From the NCBI GenBank assembly GCA_015227615.1, contig JAALGZ010000025.1, positions 248,001-312,000 of the forward strand: a stretch of 64,000 bases of DNA, written 5' to 3'. The notes under the pieces were generated by a model. It did not search any database. It saw only the letters and a program-made list of their open reading frames with translations, and was not told where the DNA came from. Source of the DNA: Labyrinthula sp. Ha. Taxonomy: Eukaryota > Sar > Bigyra > Labyrinthulida > Labyrinthulaceae. Every line of letters begins with the position of its first letter. The first letter of the stretch is position 1. Made by a program: the position numbers and the translations under genes. Of the stretch, positions 1-11,423 are shown piece after piece.

Positions 1-3000
1 CTTAAGACAAATGATTTTGAAAACTGAAACTGAGAAGATTAAGATTTTTCTCAAAATTAAAATTTAAAACTTAAGTGGTTTAAGGTTGATACAAAATATT
101 CTAGTTCTGTAAAAATAATTTTTCTTTCATTTCCCTTATTCGTTGAGCTCATATCTTTTCATCTTTTTTGAACAAAATAACCTTGCATTTTGCTTTCCCT
201 TGAATCCTTGAACGAAGCTTGAATTCCGCTATTCGTCTTCCCTTGAAAATTCTTGCTTGATGATCCTTGTCACTCTTTCCTGCTTCGTACAAAATCATTT
301 TTCCTTGATTATTCTTGCTTGAAACTTGATATGCCTGGAATATTCTTACTTTTTCACTTGTCATTTTTATAATAATTTTGGGAAATTATGTTATTGGTAT
401 AATTGGAAGAGTGGCGTAATATACGCCAGCGTAAATAAATACTATCCCTAAACACCCTTAAGTATAGCACGCTTTACCATAACCTATAGCACTAAGAAGA
501 TGAATAAAATGTCCTCTTCCTTATAAGTGTGGCATTTGAAAGTTTCTTCAATTGTGGGCACTCTCGTTTCCATAAAAGTTTTCTATCCTTGAAAGAAGAA
601 CTACTTTTTCGGTTAAATTTGAGGGGGAATTTTTTACTGATAATAAAATTTATTTGTGTTTTTGCAGCACAGTTTCGGAGAAAAGTTCGATTACAGATGA
701 ACGCTTAGGAAATGAATGATATATACTCTGCAATATTGTAAGTAACTATTAAAGACATATATCAATCCGTGTAATATCTTCCATGTACCAGCTAGTACAA
801 GATCCTTGATATTAAGAAACAGACGTATAAATTGTCTCCATAATACCAAGACATTAAGATATTGAAATGTTCAATAACTATTCCATCGGTTCTATGGTTA
901 ATATGAATAAAACCTGGCCGAAATGATACTTAAAGAAAAAAATCAGCTTCATCTAAATAATTCTGGTATCAACATATAGTTGAAAGTTGGATTACCCATT
1001 TTCTTCTTTATTGAATTCTATTTCACTTTCTTAACTAAGGAAATATCTCATTTTTTAGAACCGTCTACCAACTTAAGTAATAAATTATGTTTTCGTGGTT
1101 CTAATTGCAGTGAATTGTGTATGATAGAGTAATCAACAATATGTGCTTATGTTAAATCTTCTGGAAGATCCCTCTTACCAACTTGAAATATGAACTTAAA
1201 TATAGGAATGTATTTATCTACTGAAAGAATCACAACGCTGCTTCAGCAAAATAAGACATATAGGTATGAAAACATAGAATTTTAAAGTTGTTAAGACTCA
1301 TCACCTAGTTAGAATTCTGTGTGCATTACAAAATAAAATTATAATGATGTTTGGAAATTCAGGTGCAAAAATTTCCAGAAAAGAAGTGAATTTCAATTCC
1401 TAGTTTAAGAATGTAGGGATTAATATTCATCGGTTCGTGTTTTAATTGTACGTTATTACAATTTTTGTACTTACATCCTACTACTCCCCAATCATAGGAC
1501 TAGATTCTTGAATATCACGCAGAGTGAGCTTAAATTATGCAGCCTCTTGAATTAGGAGAAATATAGTATGGGAAATACTATTCATGTAAGAGAGCAGCTA
1601 GGTACTTATATTGAAGAAGGCCTTGTGAAGAGCTCTTTGAAAATAATAGTTTTTCTTTCATTTCCGTGATAAGAAGTTCTCGGGATGACCTCAAAGACTA
1701 AGCCAGTTCGGGAGTCAGAGCGTAAGAATTTAACGCGACCCTTTTCAATGAAGAGAAACTCCCTGCTGGTCAATATAATTGAGCAAAATGTATATACAGA
1801 ACTCAAGAATGAACGAATAGTACAAACTTCAAGGGTTATTATCCTTGTATTTTAAGTTGATGGAATGTAAAATTGTATGAATGAGCAGTACCGAACAATG
1901 AAGGTGGCTGTACTCAAAAGCGGCACCTTCAACATAAATATTTTTCTCCTGCAACTGCGAAGGATTTTTGTTTGATGAGAGTATTCACATGGGAAATGTG
2001 CTCCAATTTCTCTAGACTAAGCTTTCCTAAGGAACTGTAGCTTATAGTCTAGTCATTTTATTTTATATGATTGATCAACAGGAATCCCAATAGCTTACAG
2101 TGTCTAGTATATGTATTTTTTAATTCACCTTACTTGCTCTTTCAATATTTTAAAGGAAATGTTTCTTCTTGAAATTAATAATTGTTTATGGAGCGGGCTG
2201 CTGCACAAACCTCCACTCAAGCTGAACTTTCTCTTGAATTTAACCAAGGAAATGTGTACTATATCTAAGAACTTGATAAATTCGGGCACCAAATTTGATA
2301 TCAACCGAGATGAATACTTTTTCTTTTATAAAAGCAATGAGTCTTATGATCTTAGAAAGTAAATCATTCTCAAATAATACCTGGTATTGGGTGGTTGATA
2401 CTGGTAGGTAAATTTTTTTTGGTTTTTTTATAATGCTATGAGACATGGTTCTAGCGCTGGCAATATCTGTAATCAAGCAAACTATAAATATAATAACTTT
2501 TCCAGTTATACCTTTAATTCCCAATTTTTCATGTCTTACTCATTCGGAGTTAAACAAAGGGATGTGTCTTGAGATCTCAACATAAAACAACTAGGAGCTA
2601 GAGGTGTGAAGCTCTTGGTTGTAAGACTGCAAGATGACAGCAGCATATTTAAATCCAATGGCTTTAAGTTAAATCATGTCGAGGCATACTGATAAATATT
2701 AAAGTCGCTAAATTAAATAACTCCCCTGGTCAATTAAAAAAACAGCCCTAAAATAAGCAGATGGCGTACACCATTTTCTTCAGAAACTAAAAGAAAGATA
2801 ATTAGAAGCTGAATCAATCTCTGGAAATTTAGCTTCCTAAAGGAATAATGAATTAGTTCTTGAATGGCCATTTCTTCTGGTTGAATTCTCTTTTGAACGC
2901 CTCAGAAGGCCATTTACCGGTATCTTTAATCAGTTCTTAGAATAGTTGCGGCTTTATATATGTTCTTGGTCTTGTTATTAACTTTTTTAGGAGAATCTGT

Positions 3001-4391
3001 ACGGACACATTGCAGTTTAGCAAACCGTTTTTCACCTGCTGAGACTGTTAACTTGACATATCGTCAGCTGCTCTTCAATGTCGTAAAAAGCATCGCAGTG
3101 TAAAAAATGACTATTTTTCCAATTTTCCTTTTGGGATCATGACCACTGGTTTCATTTGACAACGGTTCTCAACTCCAGTTGGAAGATCATTGTTCGTGCT
3201 TTTTACGGGTTACGTTAAGTTTCAAAAAATGATACTTGAATTCGACTGTATTTGGTTGAGTGGCACAGGTAGGGATCCGAAATGATTTATTAATAATTTA
3301 TCAATGAAAAATGTTGCGTATGTTTTTCTTATTGATTGATTCTACTAATTCCCCAACCATTTTGCTTGATTATTGATAATCAAAAATAATTTATAAGATT
3401 TAAAATCCCAAAATCTTTCATTGATGATGAGGACCAATACAATTATGAATTAGTTATTGATAATTCTTATCAACTCCGATGCCTAGTCACAGGATAGTAG
3501 CCCTGAAGTTACTTAACTGGCTCCAAATATCTTTTCTCAGAGCTAAAGTGAGCATAGAATGACAGGTTTAGTTCAGATTATGGTTTTTCGCATTGTTTAA
3601 TTAGAACGGATTCAATCGGAGTTAATCTTCCGAATTGTTTGGAGAAACTAACTTATTTCTGAACTTATGTAACCTGCTCACAAGAAAATCTTTCATGTTA
3701 AGCTTGATATAAATAACAACAAGCTCACTACATTGAGGAAGCTGCTGCTAACTTATAGCTATAGAAAAGTTTTTTCTATTCTTGGAGACGTTGGCTATTT
3801 CTACTTGCTGTTGGAAAGACGACTAGTTGCAGATCAAACGCTCTACAACTATCAAGTTCCTGGCTTTTTCTAGTTCTAATCCTTCACGTTCAAATGTTTT
3901 CATTCTAATAACGACTCTTTATCTGAAAAGATTATGTTTGTCTTTTTTTTTGTGACTCTTTTTAGGATACAACCTTTTTATTTTACTAACAACTAGTATT
4001 CAAATATTATATCCCATTTTGTGCAAATTTTGGGAAAAAGTTTCGAGAAGTTTCTTTTTATTCATATTTCCACTGATACAAATACACAACGGTATCATTC
4101 TTCCGCTAATGTTAGATATATTTACCGCAGTGTAAACTTAAGCTTTTAGGAACCAGTATACTCTAACGGCATGTTGATACTTCTGTAAACTTTAATTTCT
4201 CCGCAACTGTTATATTTGGAAACTGAATTTTCCGCATATATTCATAAAACGCACTCGTCATCTCATCATTTTCTAATTGCCCAAAATATTTTGTGGAAAA
4301 GGTTGTGCGTTTCTAACGGATAAACCAAAAATATACAATAACTTCTTGTTGAAGAAAGAAAAAAGAAAAAGAAGGAAAAATTGGAAGTGGA
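1..4391. other. Left-edge non-coding region, no supported gene
   Basis: AT-rich sequence with only short open frames on both strands and no recognisable domain. The longest are a 71-codon lysine-rich frame on the minus strand (149-364), which starts with a real ATG, and a 94-codon minus frame near 2240-2524. The first has a repetitive character on the plus strand (recurring TTCTTGCTTGA-like words between 180 and 330). It could be a very small gene or a remnant, but nothing supports function. No tRNA, rRNA or snRNA signature was seen. The last 50 bases before the kinase start are purine-rich (AAGAAAGAAAAAAG type) and probably belong to its 5' leader. Confidence 0.5.
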
Positions 4392-5969
4392 ATGAGTTTA
4401 AAGAAGTATCAAAACTATAAAGTAAAGCTGTTGAGTGCATTGCCGCCACGTTTCAGTGATCTTGTGGAAATTGTCCGATACCTTGGGCGCAGAGAATTAG
4501 TTGAGGCTTCTGTCCGATCAGGTTATCTGGTTCTTCGGGGGATGAACAAGACAAGTGGCATAACGAAAGATGATATTCGCTTTCTTAATCTTCATCAAGC
4601 CAAGTTCAACTTTTCAAAGAAGCCGCAAAAGCGAAAATCGCGGCGACGAAGGGACACTGGGCTTATTTTTACCATAGAAACAACCGATCTGGAAAAGCTT
4701 AATTTCAAAGTGCAGAGTGAACAGCAGTTAGAGATGTGGAGAACAGCGCTTGAAGGAGAAGCCAATAAACCAAGTTTTGATTTGTCAGAGTTTTTGGTTC
4801 TGGATTCTTTTGGAAAAGGAAGTTTTGGAGAGGTGAACATTGTTCTCCATGGGGCTAGTCAACAAATTTTTGCTATCAAGAGGGTTTCAATGGGAGGACG
4901 AAGGCAACAGTTAGGTTTAAATGAACGTGTGATTCTTGAGCAGGTTAACGTAATTAGAGATAAACACAAAGTTCCATCTCTACTGAAGTTGTACGTGGCT
5001 TTTAATCACGGCGACGATTTGATCATGATGACAGAAGCGTATCATGGAGGAAATGTGTATGAGTTAGCAAAGAAGTTAGAAGGGAATAAGATTCCTGAAG
5101 AGAGTGTTCGGTATATTTTGGCGAGTATCGTTCAAGGTTTGAAGTATCTTCACATGTACGGAATTGCCCATCGCGATCTGAAGCCGGAGAATATGATGCT
5201 TACCAAAGAAGGCAAAGTAATTCTAATTGACTTTGGGTTGTCTCTTCAATTAAAGAAGCGGGCAAATTATAAAGAAGCTAGAGCTCCTGTTGTAACAAAA
5301 GTATTTGATGTAGAAGATACAGAGCCTGCGTTTGAAGGAAACCACGTGTATAGAAAATCATACCAGGTTGTCGGAACCTCATTTTACCAGGCACCTGAAA
5401 TGTTAAAGGGTGATGGGCATGATTTGAGTGTAGATTGGTGGCAGGTTGGATGCATAGCGTATGAGTTCGTTATGGGACAACCTCTCTTCCAGGCGCAATC
5501 TTCTGAAGAAGTTAGTAAGTTAATTGAAAATTCTCTTTCCAAGAGACTTAGTACGTTAGAGGGCAATTCTAGTGCAGAATTTTTTGATTTAGTGCAACTT
5601 TTGGTAGTTAAGGAACCTACAGATAGATTAGGATACTCTGGTGCTGAAGAGGTGATGAATCACCCATTTTTCGAAGGGTTTGATTGGGATGCCTTGCAAA
5701 ACGAAACGCTAGAACCACCTCAACTTTTGAAGCCAGCTCCAGAATTGTTAAAGAATTATAATAATATCGAAACGTTTACGGAGGCAACTACTCTACAAGG
5801 GTTTATTAATAACCTTTCATCTTCTGAAGTTCAAAAGAAACAGAAGAAGAAAAAGAAAGGTTTTTTAGGAAAGCTGTGGTCAACACCTAAATATGATATC
5901 AAAGAGTTGAATACATTAGGTTTGTTCTATATATATCAACCGTTTTTGTTCGGGCAAACGTCTGTGTGA
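4392..5969 (+). CDS. PH-domain AGC serine/threonine kinase (Akt-like)
   Basis: Uninterrupted 525-codon frame from an ATG in a purine-rich context. Residues about 37-125 look like a pleckstrin-homology domain ending in the usual helix with a tryptophan (EMWRTAL). Residues about 134-431 are a protein kinase with all core motifs: glycine loop GKGSFGEV, catalytic lysine in AIKRV, HRDLKPEN, DFG and APE. Subdomain details (LNERVIL, DWWQVGCIAYE, RLGY) fit the AGC group, and PH followed by an AGC kinase is the Akt/PKB order. By family knowledge such kinases are recruited to phosphoinositides and phosphorylate Ser/Thr. Two things are odd: a long insert of about 30 residues between DFG and the activation-loop threonine (VVGTSFYQAPE), and no clear FxxF[S/T] hydrophobic motif at the C-terminus, which is lysine-rich and short. 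Substrate class and regulation are inference. Confidence 0.88.
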   Translation: MSLKKYQNYKVKLLSALPPRFSDLVEIVRYLGRRELVEASVRSGYLVLRGMNKTSGITKDDIRFLNLHQAKFNFSKKPQKRKSRRRRDTGLIFTIETTDLEKLNFKVQSEQQLEMWRTALEGEANKPSFDLSEFLVLDSFGKGSFGEVNIVLHGASQQIFAIKRVSMGGRRQQLGLNERVILEQVNVIRDKHKVPSLLKLYVAFNHGDDLIMMTEAYHGGNVYELAKKLEGNKIPEESVRYILASIVQGLKYLHMYGIAHRDLKPENMMLTKEGKVILIDFGLSLQLKKRANYKEARAPVVTKVFDVEDTEPAFEGNHVYRKSYQVVGTSFYQAPEMLKGDGHDLSVDWWQVGCIAYEFVMGQPLFQAQSSEEVSKLIENSLSKRLSTLEGNSSAEFFDLVQLLVVKEPTDRLGYSGAEEVMNHPFFEGFDWDALQNETLEPPQLLKPAPELLKNYNNIETFTEATTLQGFINNLSSSEVQKKQKKKKKGFLGKLWSTPKYDIKELNTLGLFYIYQPFLFGQTSV

Positions 5970-6091
5970 AAATATTTTATCTTAGTCTTGGAAAATAATA
6001 GCTTAGATTTAGAATGTAGGTTTAAAGCTTACAGAATTTTTGTCAACAGTTACAGCAACATGACTTCCTAAAATCTGATTCGAGAAACGAA

Positions 6092-8341
6092 TTACTCTGT
6101 GAAAACGGTAGCACTATTTTTAGCAGCTCCAACTCCAAAGAGCCTTACATTAATTGTAACTGCACAGCATATTAAAGGTACAGCACAGATTCCCATGAGC
6201 AAATTGAATACCGCAATTAAAATCATCGAGTTCAACGAGGTATCGCAAAGATGCCCATGAAGAGCATAATAAGCATCACCAACAAAAGAGCAGTCACCTG
6301 CAGAGTCCAGAGAAGCTATTGCTGCTTTCATTCCACCTGCTTCATCAACCACGTTTTTAACAAGACCAAGAGAGTGAGTTATTTTCTGTTCCAAAAGGGT
6401 TAAATCGTCAGAGACTTCACCAGTTGTGGTCACAAGATATGCTAACACGTTTGTAATAACATCTACAGCAATAATCGAATCGATAACCACTGTTCGTGCA
6501 GTACTCAAATCCGAATGAAAAGCTGAATTAGGAACATCACTCTGGGGCGCACAAGAAGTGCTTTCAACACAGGTTCTATCGCATGAATCAGTAATTGTGC
6601 AATCTGACTCAGTATATGTTGAAGCCGATCCACCATCAGAGGCCACAGTGTTCAAAGTGGATAAGGACATTAACAAAGATGAAGAGTTAACTTGAAAGTT
6701 TGCAGTTGAAGCTGTTGAGAAATCTACAAGTAACTCATCGAATTCGCCTGTTAGAGACGCTGTATCCATAGAAGCAATGTTCGATAGTTCAGATGTATCT
6801 ATTTCATCAGCAATACCTGCAAAGTCAAAACCGAGCTGTCCTAGAATTGGCCTAGAGTCGTTTCCAAAACATGATTCAAGCGTATCAAAGATAGAAAAGT
6901 TAAACTCGCCATCACTCTCTGAGGTTGTATTTATCTCAATGAAATCGTAGAAACGAGTAAAATTTTTAGGCACAATTTCAAGAAAGCCACAGATATCAGT
7001 AAAAACAATTCCTAAGGGAAAATTTATAGAAAAGCTAAGAAACATCATTATCATGAAACCATACGTCAAAGCAGTGCTAATGCTTAACAATCGAGACCCT
7101 ATGGCATCATCACACTTAAACGGTGTCAAATAAACAAGTATAACAATTATTCCAACTGCAAATGACAAAAAAACCGTGAAATATAGTAGATATCCACCAA
7201 GACCAATTAGGTCAAATTGGGCCTCAATTAACTCAGTGGTTCCTTCAAAAAAATTCTCACGAGTTACGTTTGTAAAGTTGCTGAACATTTCCTCTAAAGA
7301 ATCAGTGAAATTTATTCCAGCCTCTAAGTCTTCACTGCTACTCGATGCATCATAATCATCTGCTGTTTGCTGATAGGTATCAATATCATTTCCCACTGCA
7401 GTATTCAATTCAGACTGAACCTGGCTAAGAACTGAAATTATAGTAGTCAAACTGCTTGTATCAATAGTTATTGAGAGGGAATCTAAAGTTGTTACAGAGT
7501 CGCCCAAGTAAGTACTTGTGCCAGAAAGAGTCAAAGAAAGTGCATCAACAGCAGTAGAGGTTTCAGTAAGAGAAATCGCTAGAAGGGATACGTCGTCATT
7601 AATGCTGTCTGCGCTATGCGAGATGTTTACAAAAGGAGATGTCAAAGAAGTAACAAAGTCACTTACAGTGTCTAACAGGTGATCAGTTTCACACAGCGTT
7701 GCAAGAAGTCCATCGATGCTAATATTCAGGTTTGACACTGCAAGTATAGCAAATGCTACTGAAAGCGTAGCAAAGAATAAATAAAAAAACACTGGTCTTG
7801 TGACTTGCATGAATGAGTACTCTCCTACTTCTTTCTTTGGCTTGCAACATCTTCTCGAACAGCAGCATCGGGCAATAAAGAAAAAGGGGCAAAAGAACAA
7901 TGAAAGACCCAAGAGGAGGAATCCAGGACCTATTAATGGAACAATTCCAACTATGTAATCATAAAAGAAGTTCCCTTCTCCAGTAGGTTCCGCATTACTA
8001 AACAAACTTGTCAAATTTTCTTCATTCAGAACTGTAATAAAAGGATTTTCTCCTCTATATCCCTGAACTGTTTGAATAATAGCAGTAGCTTGATCATTTA
8101 CTTGCCCAATCCCTTCTTGAACCTAAAAATAATCTTCTTTCCAAAAGCATACAGTTTGTTCAACTTCAATAGCTTGATCATTACCGGCCAGAATTGAATC
8201 CAAATTGCCTATGGACCCAGTCTATATTTAACCTCAAAAACATTCTCATACCTCATAAGTCTCGCAAAACTCAGTCGCACATTTTGTAAGCTTTAAAATA
8301 CAGAAAGTAGTCGTAACTATAAGGACACGAAACGTTTTCAT
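6092..8341 (-). CDS. Prominin-like five-pass membrane glycoprotein, three exons
   Basis: The long 3' exon (6092-8122) is joined to two short upstream exons, 8153-8221 and 8252-8341. The two introns are 30 nt each, GT...AG and phase 0 (8123-8152 and 8222-8251). The spliced product is about 729 residues. It starts with a signal peptide (MKTFRVLIVTTTFCIL...), then an N-terminal ectodomain, TM1 at about 110-138, a cysteine-rich cytosolic turn (ARCCCSRRCC), TM2 at about 164-185, a large Ser/Thr-rich ectodomain, TM3 at about 365-389, TM4 at about 405-430, a second large ectodomain with paired cysteines and N-glycosylation sequons, TM5 at about 689-714 and a short tail. Signal peptide, Cys-rich TM1-TM2 loop and two big loops are the prominin plan. 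Prominins sit on membrane protrusions and bind sterol; that role here is inference. Sequence identity is not obvious by eye, so tweety-like proteins remain an alternative. The ATG lies 41 bases from the stop of the next gene upstream. Confidence 0.72.
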
Positions 8342-8382
8342 AGTCCAAAGTTTAAGTTTTCTTTTTTGTTTAAACAACTAAG

Positions 8383-9348
8383 TTAGTTTTGAGATGAGAG
8401 ATGTCTTTCAAACGCCTTCCAAATAAACTGAGAAAAGTATCTGAAAATAACAAGTCTAATTAAACGTCGGTCCCCTCTGAAACTTTGACTCTCTTCTTTC
8501 TCTTCCTCTTCGTCTTCATCCTCAGTCTCTGAAGCACACTCACTTTCCTTTTCCTCTTCTATAACTTTATCTTTTTTTGGAAGGTTATGGTCAGATGTTA
8601 AAAACAAAAGAAACTCAAAAAAGAATGAAGTATTTTCTGTAAGAGTGTAATCCTCATGCACTGTGAAGTAACCTTTTTCAAACTCGAGGCAACTTTCAAA
8701 TGCAATTTCAAATTGTGATTCTCCATCAGGTTCATATAAAGTTTGTTCGAAATGTTCAACTTGCTCAATGACCGTGTTCAACAAAACTTGGTATCCTTGA
8801 TCGAAATCATAAGAAACTAAGATTTCAGTCAACTCAGATTTCGGCATAACAAAGCATTTCTTACGAGAATTTTCATCCATTTCCTCATTCCACCATTTTA
8901 GAAACCTTCCTCTCTTATTTTCTAAGTCTATAGCTTCAATAGCATCAGCTAGTTTTTCAAGGTTTGATTTTTCTTCTAGAACATTTTCTTCAACATCTGA
9001 AGCTGCCTTTTCTGATTTAGGGTTTTCCTCTTTGGAAGCCTGAAAGATATATTTCAAAGCTTGGGAATCAGAAAAGTTAAACTTCTGTTTAAAATCTTGG
9101 GCTTCGTTTTTCAATCTCCTACGAAGTTTAACGCGATCTGCCCAAATTTGGTCATGAAGGTATTTCGGCCAAGGAGAAAGTTTTTCCTTTTTTCCATCGT
9201 CTGTGTTAACATCTGAGCACAAAGCCATGAAATCTTCAGCTCCCATATGAGCATGTACCATTCCACAGCATTGACATCCACCTTGACTTACAAACTCAAA
9301 CATAACCTTGTCAACAACCCATCTATCTAAAAAGCTTCCAAATGGCAT
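8383..9348 (-). CDS. Acidic orphan protein, 321 residues
   Basis: Single open frame with an ATG (MPFGSFLDRW...) preceded by an A-rich leader. I do not recognise a family. The N-terminal third has a small Cys/His cluster (CQCCGMVHAH, about residues 25-34) that could bind a metal, then a basic helical stretch (DRVKLRRRLKNEAQDF). The middle is charged and helical. Residues about 262-290 are a run of Glu/Asp (ASETEDEDEEEEKEE), followed by a basic, aromatic C-terminal helix. No signal peptide or membrane segment is visible, so it is probably nuclear or cytosolic. The gene lies in tandem with the prominin-like gene, with 41 bases between its stop and that gene's ATG, so the downstream promoter must be tiny or overlap this 3' end. 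Confidence 0.7.
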   Translation of the reverse strand: MPFGSFLDRWVVDKVMFEFVSQGGCQCCGMVHAHMGAEDFMALCSDVNTDDGKKEKLSPWPKYLHDQIWADRVKLRRRLKNEAQDFKQKFNFSDSQALKYIFQASKEENPKSEKAASDVEENVLEEKSNLEKLADAIEAIDLENKRGRFLKWWNEEMDENSRKKCFVMPKSELTEILVSYDFDQGYQVLLNTVIEQVEHFEQTLYEPDGESQFEIAFESCLEFEKGYFTVHEDYTLTENTSFFFEFLLFLTSDHNLPKKDKVIEEEKESECASETEDEDEEEEKEESQSFRGDRRLIRLVIFRYFSQFIWKAFERHLSSQN

Positions 9349-11423
9349 TTTTTTTTCTTTAATATCTTTTACAATATGGTATTACCACGAATTTCTTGTT
9401 TAATCGGGATTCGGGAATAGTATTTGAATGGAAGATTACCCGAGAACCTTGTGGATAATTAATAGTTAACTAGTATTATATTATAATAGTAACTTAAGTA
9501 TTTATATCACCTATGATTTTTTTTTAAAACTATTCTAAGAATTCTTTTCTTTATAGAACAAAAAAAAGAATTTCATCAAATCTGCTAGATTTTCTTGAGT
9601 TCTCTACAGATTATAATCAAATTGCTTGCGACCAAATGTACTATATAAATTGCTTGAAAGGAATATAAAGAGAAGAATATCCTGAGGGTTACTTTAAATA
9701 AGTTGAAGATATTTTTAATAGTTAGTTAAGATGCTAACGTATATAGTTGCCGGACTAAAACCAAGCATCGAGAACATATTAAAATTTTAGCAGATAAACA
9801 AACCAAGTAACCCATTACAGAAATGAGTTTTGAACACCATTTGACCTATATATTCGGGTATTTCATTTCAATTAGTAATTTCAATGTCTTCAACAGTTAT
9901 GCGGCTGCTGAGAGTAATTTTCAGATTTCGAGTATTGATTTTTATTTTCCATTTGAAGATTGTGTTTTTTTTCTAAGGTAAGAATCAAGAAACCAATAAA
10001 AAACATTTCATTATAAATCTGTTTGAAGAAACAAAAATATATTGCAGAAATATAAAATCACGATTCGAAAACATATAATCAATTTTCATTAAACTTTTAA
10101 AAGTTTTCTTCCCTTTAAACATGGTTTCATATAGCTCTACTCCAAGTTGATCAAAACAAAAAAAGCTCACGTAACACCTTTTTACTATGGAAGAGATGAG
10201 AATGGATTAAGAGTCAAGATATGTTTTCGTAAAGAAAAGAAAACAAATTTGTTTCCTAGAGTTGAATTTTAATGTACTTTCTCATAGCAAATACGAAGTA
10301 ATACCAGGAAAAGTTACCAACACCCTTATTGCGGATGGATATGATCATTCTAATCCTGAAAGAAGAATTCAAGGTAAAATAAATTTTCTTATAAAAATTA
10401 GAGAGATTTGAAATAATTAACATAAGAATTTCGCTTCAATTATTCATTCAAGAAGGGAATACAACAACAAGTTTGTTAAATAATATTTTAAATTATGAGA
10501 CTAAATGTTCTTAGTGATCTTGTTTTTTTGATGTTGAGCCATTGTAAGGCTGAGGCTATGAATGTGCAACAGCAACTAACAGCTTGATTCGTGTTGAATG
10601 AATCTTATACGCGGAGTCATGTCGTCCATTATTACTGAATATAGGCTCTGAAAACCTAATATTTTTTGAAAGTAGCGGTGCTAAGACTTCAGGCGCAATA
10701 ATCGAATCAACTCTCAATATCCAACTTTTTCATTCAATACCCAAACTCAAAGAACGCATTTTATGTTCAGGTTTCTGATGCTATGTGCAATTCTCATCGG
10801 TAGATTACTGTAATTACTCAAGTAATAATATTAGACTGAACAACAAGCCAATTCCCCTCAAACTTAAAACTCATCCCCCTGATCGATCAAAAGGTCTATT
10901 TAATACAACCTTCATCCCATTGAGAACCCTGAACAAAGGCTACACAGGCGCAGCAAAATCAATATGTATGAAGGTGGTGATGCACTGCAACAGAAAGCAT
11001 GCCTAACTGTATAACCACAGGTATGAAATCATGTAAAAAATTACCTTTGAACTCAATCAGGTTCCTATGATGTAATAAGCTATCTCAATGTACTAATCTC
11101 CAGAAGCCACAGTTTTTATGAGGTCTGCATACTTGTTAGTATTCTTACAATTAGCTTGGGTTTAAACTTTCTCAAAGCAATACAAGAACATTTTAATAAA
11201 AGCTGCTTCTAGCATATATTCTATTGTGATTATTTTCTTCTTTGTATTGTTGTTGTGTTACCTTAATTCTGTATCATATAACTGGTTCACACCTAATATA
11301 TGGAAATAATCATACCCCAAAGTATACTGCATTACCGACAATCAAATGCAAATTCTTCACGCAAACGCACATTTAATTATTTAGCACTTGTATCAGAAGA
11401 TGTACTAATGATTCATTTAACAT
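9349..11423. other. Intergenic, with two coding-like islands
   Basis: AT-rich spacer of about 2 kb. Two short stretches read like protein but connect to nothing I can define. One is about 10206-10376 (+), whose frame contains KYEVIPGKVTNTLIADG and ends at a possible GT splice donor. The other is 10785-11006 (+), containing NKPIPLKLKTHPPDRSKG. A short hydrophobic frame starting with ATG near 9900 (MRLLRVIFRFRVLIFIF) resembles a signal peptide. They could be exons of a small spliced gene or decayed exons. No RNA gene seen. Confidence 0.3.

Noticed and set aside
149-364. Small basic protein gene on the minus strand
   Set aside because: It has an ATG, but no homologue is recognised, the sequence is repetitive and no extending exons were found.
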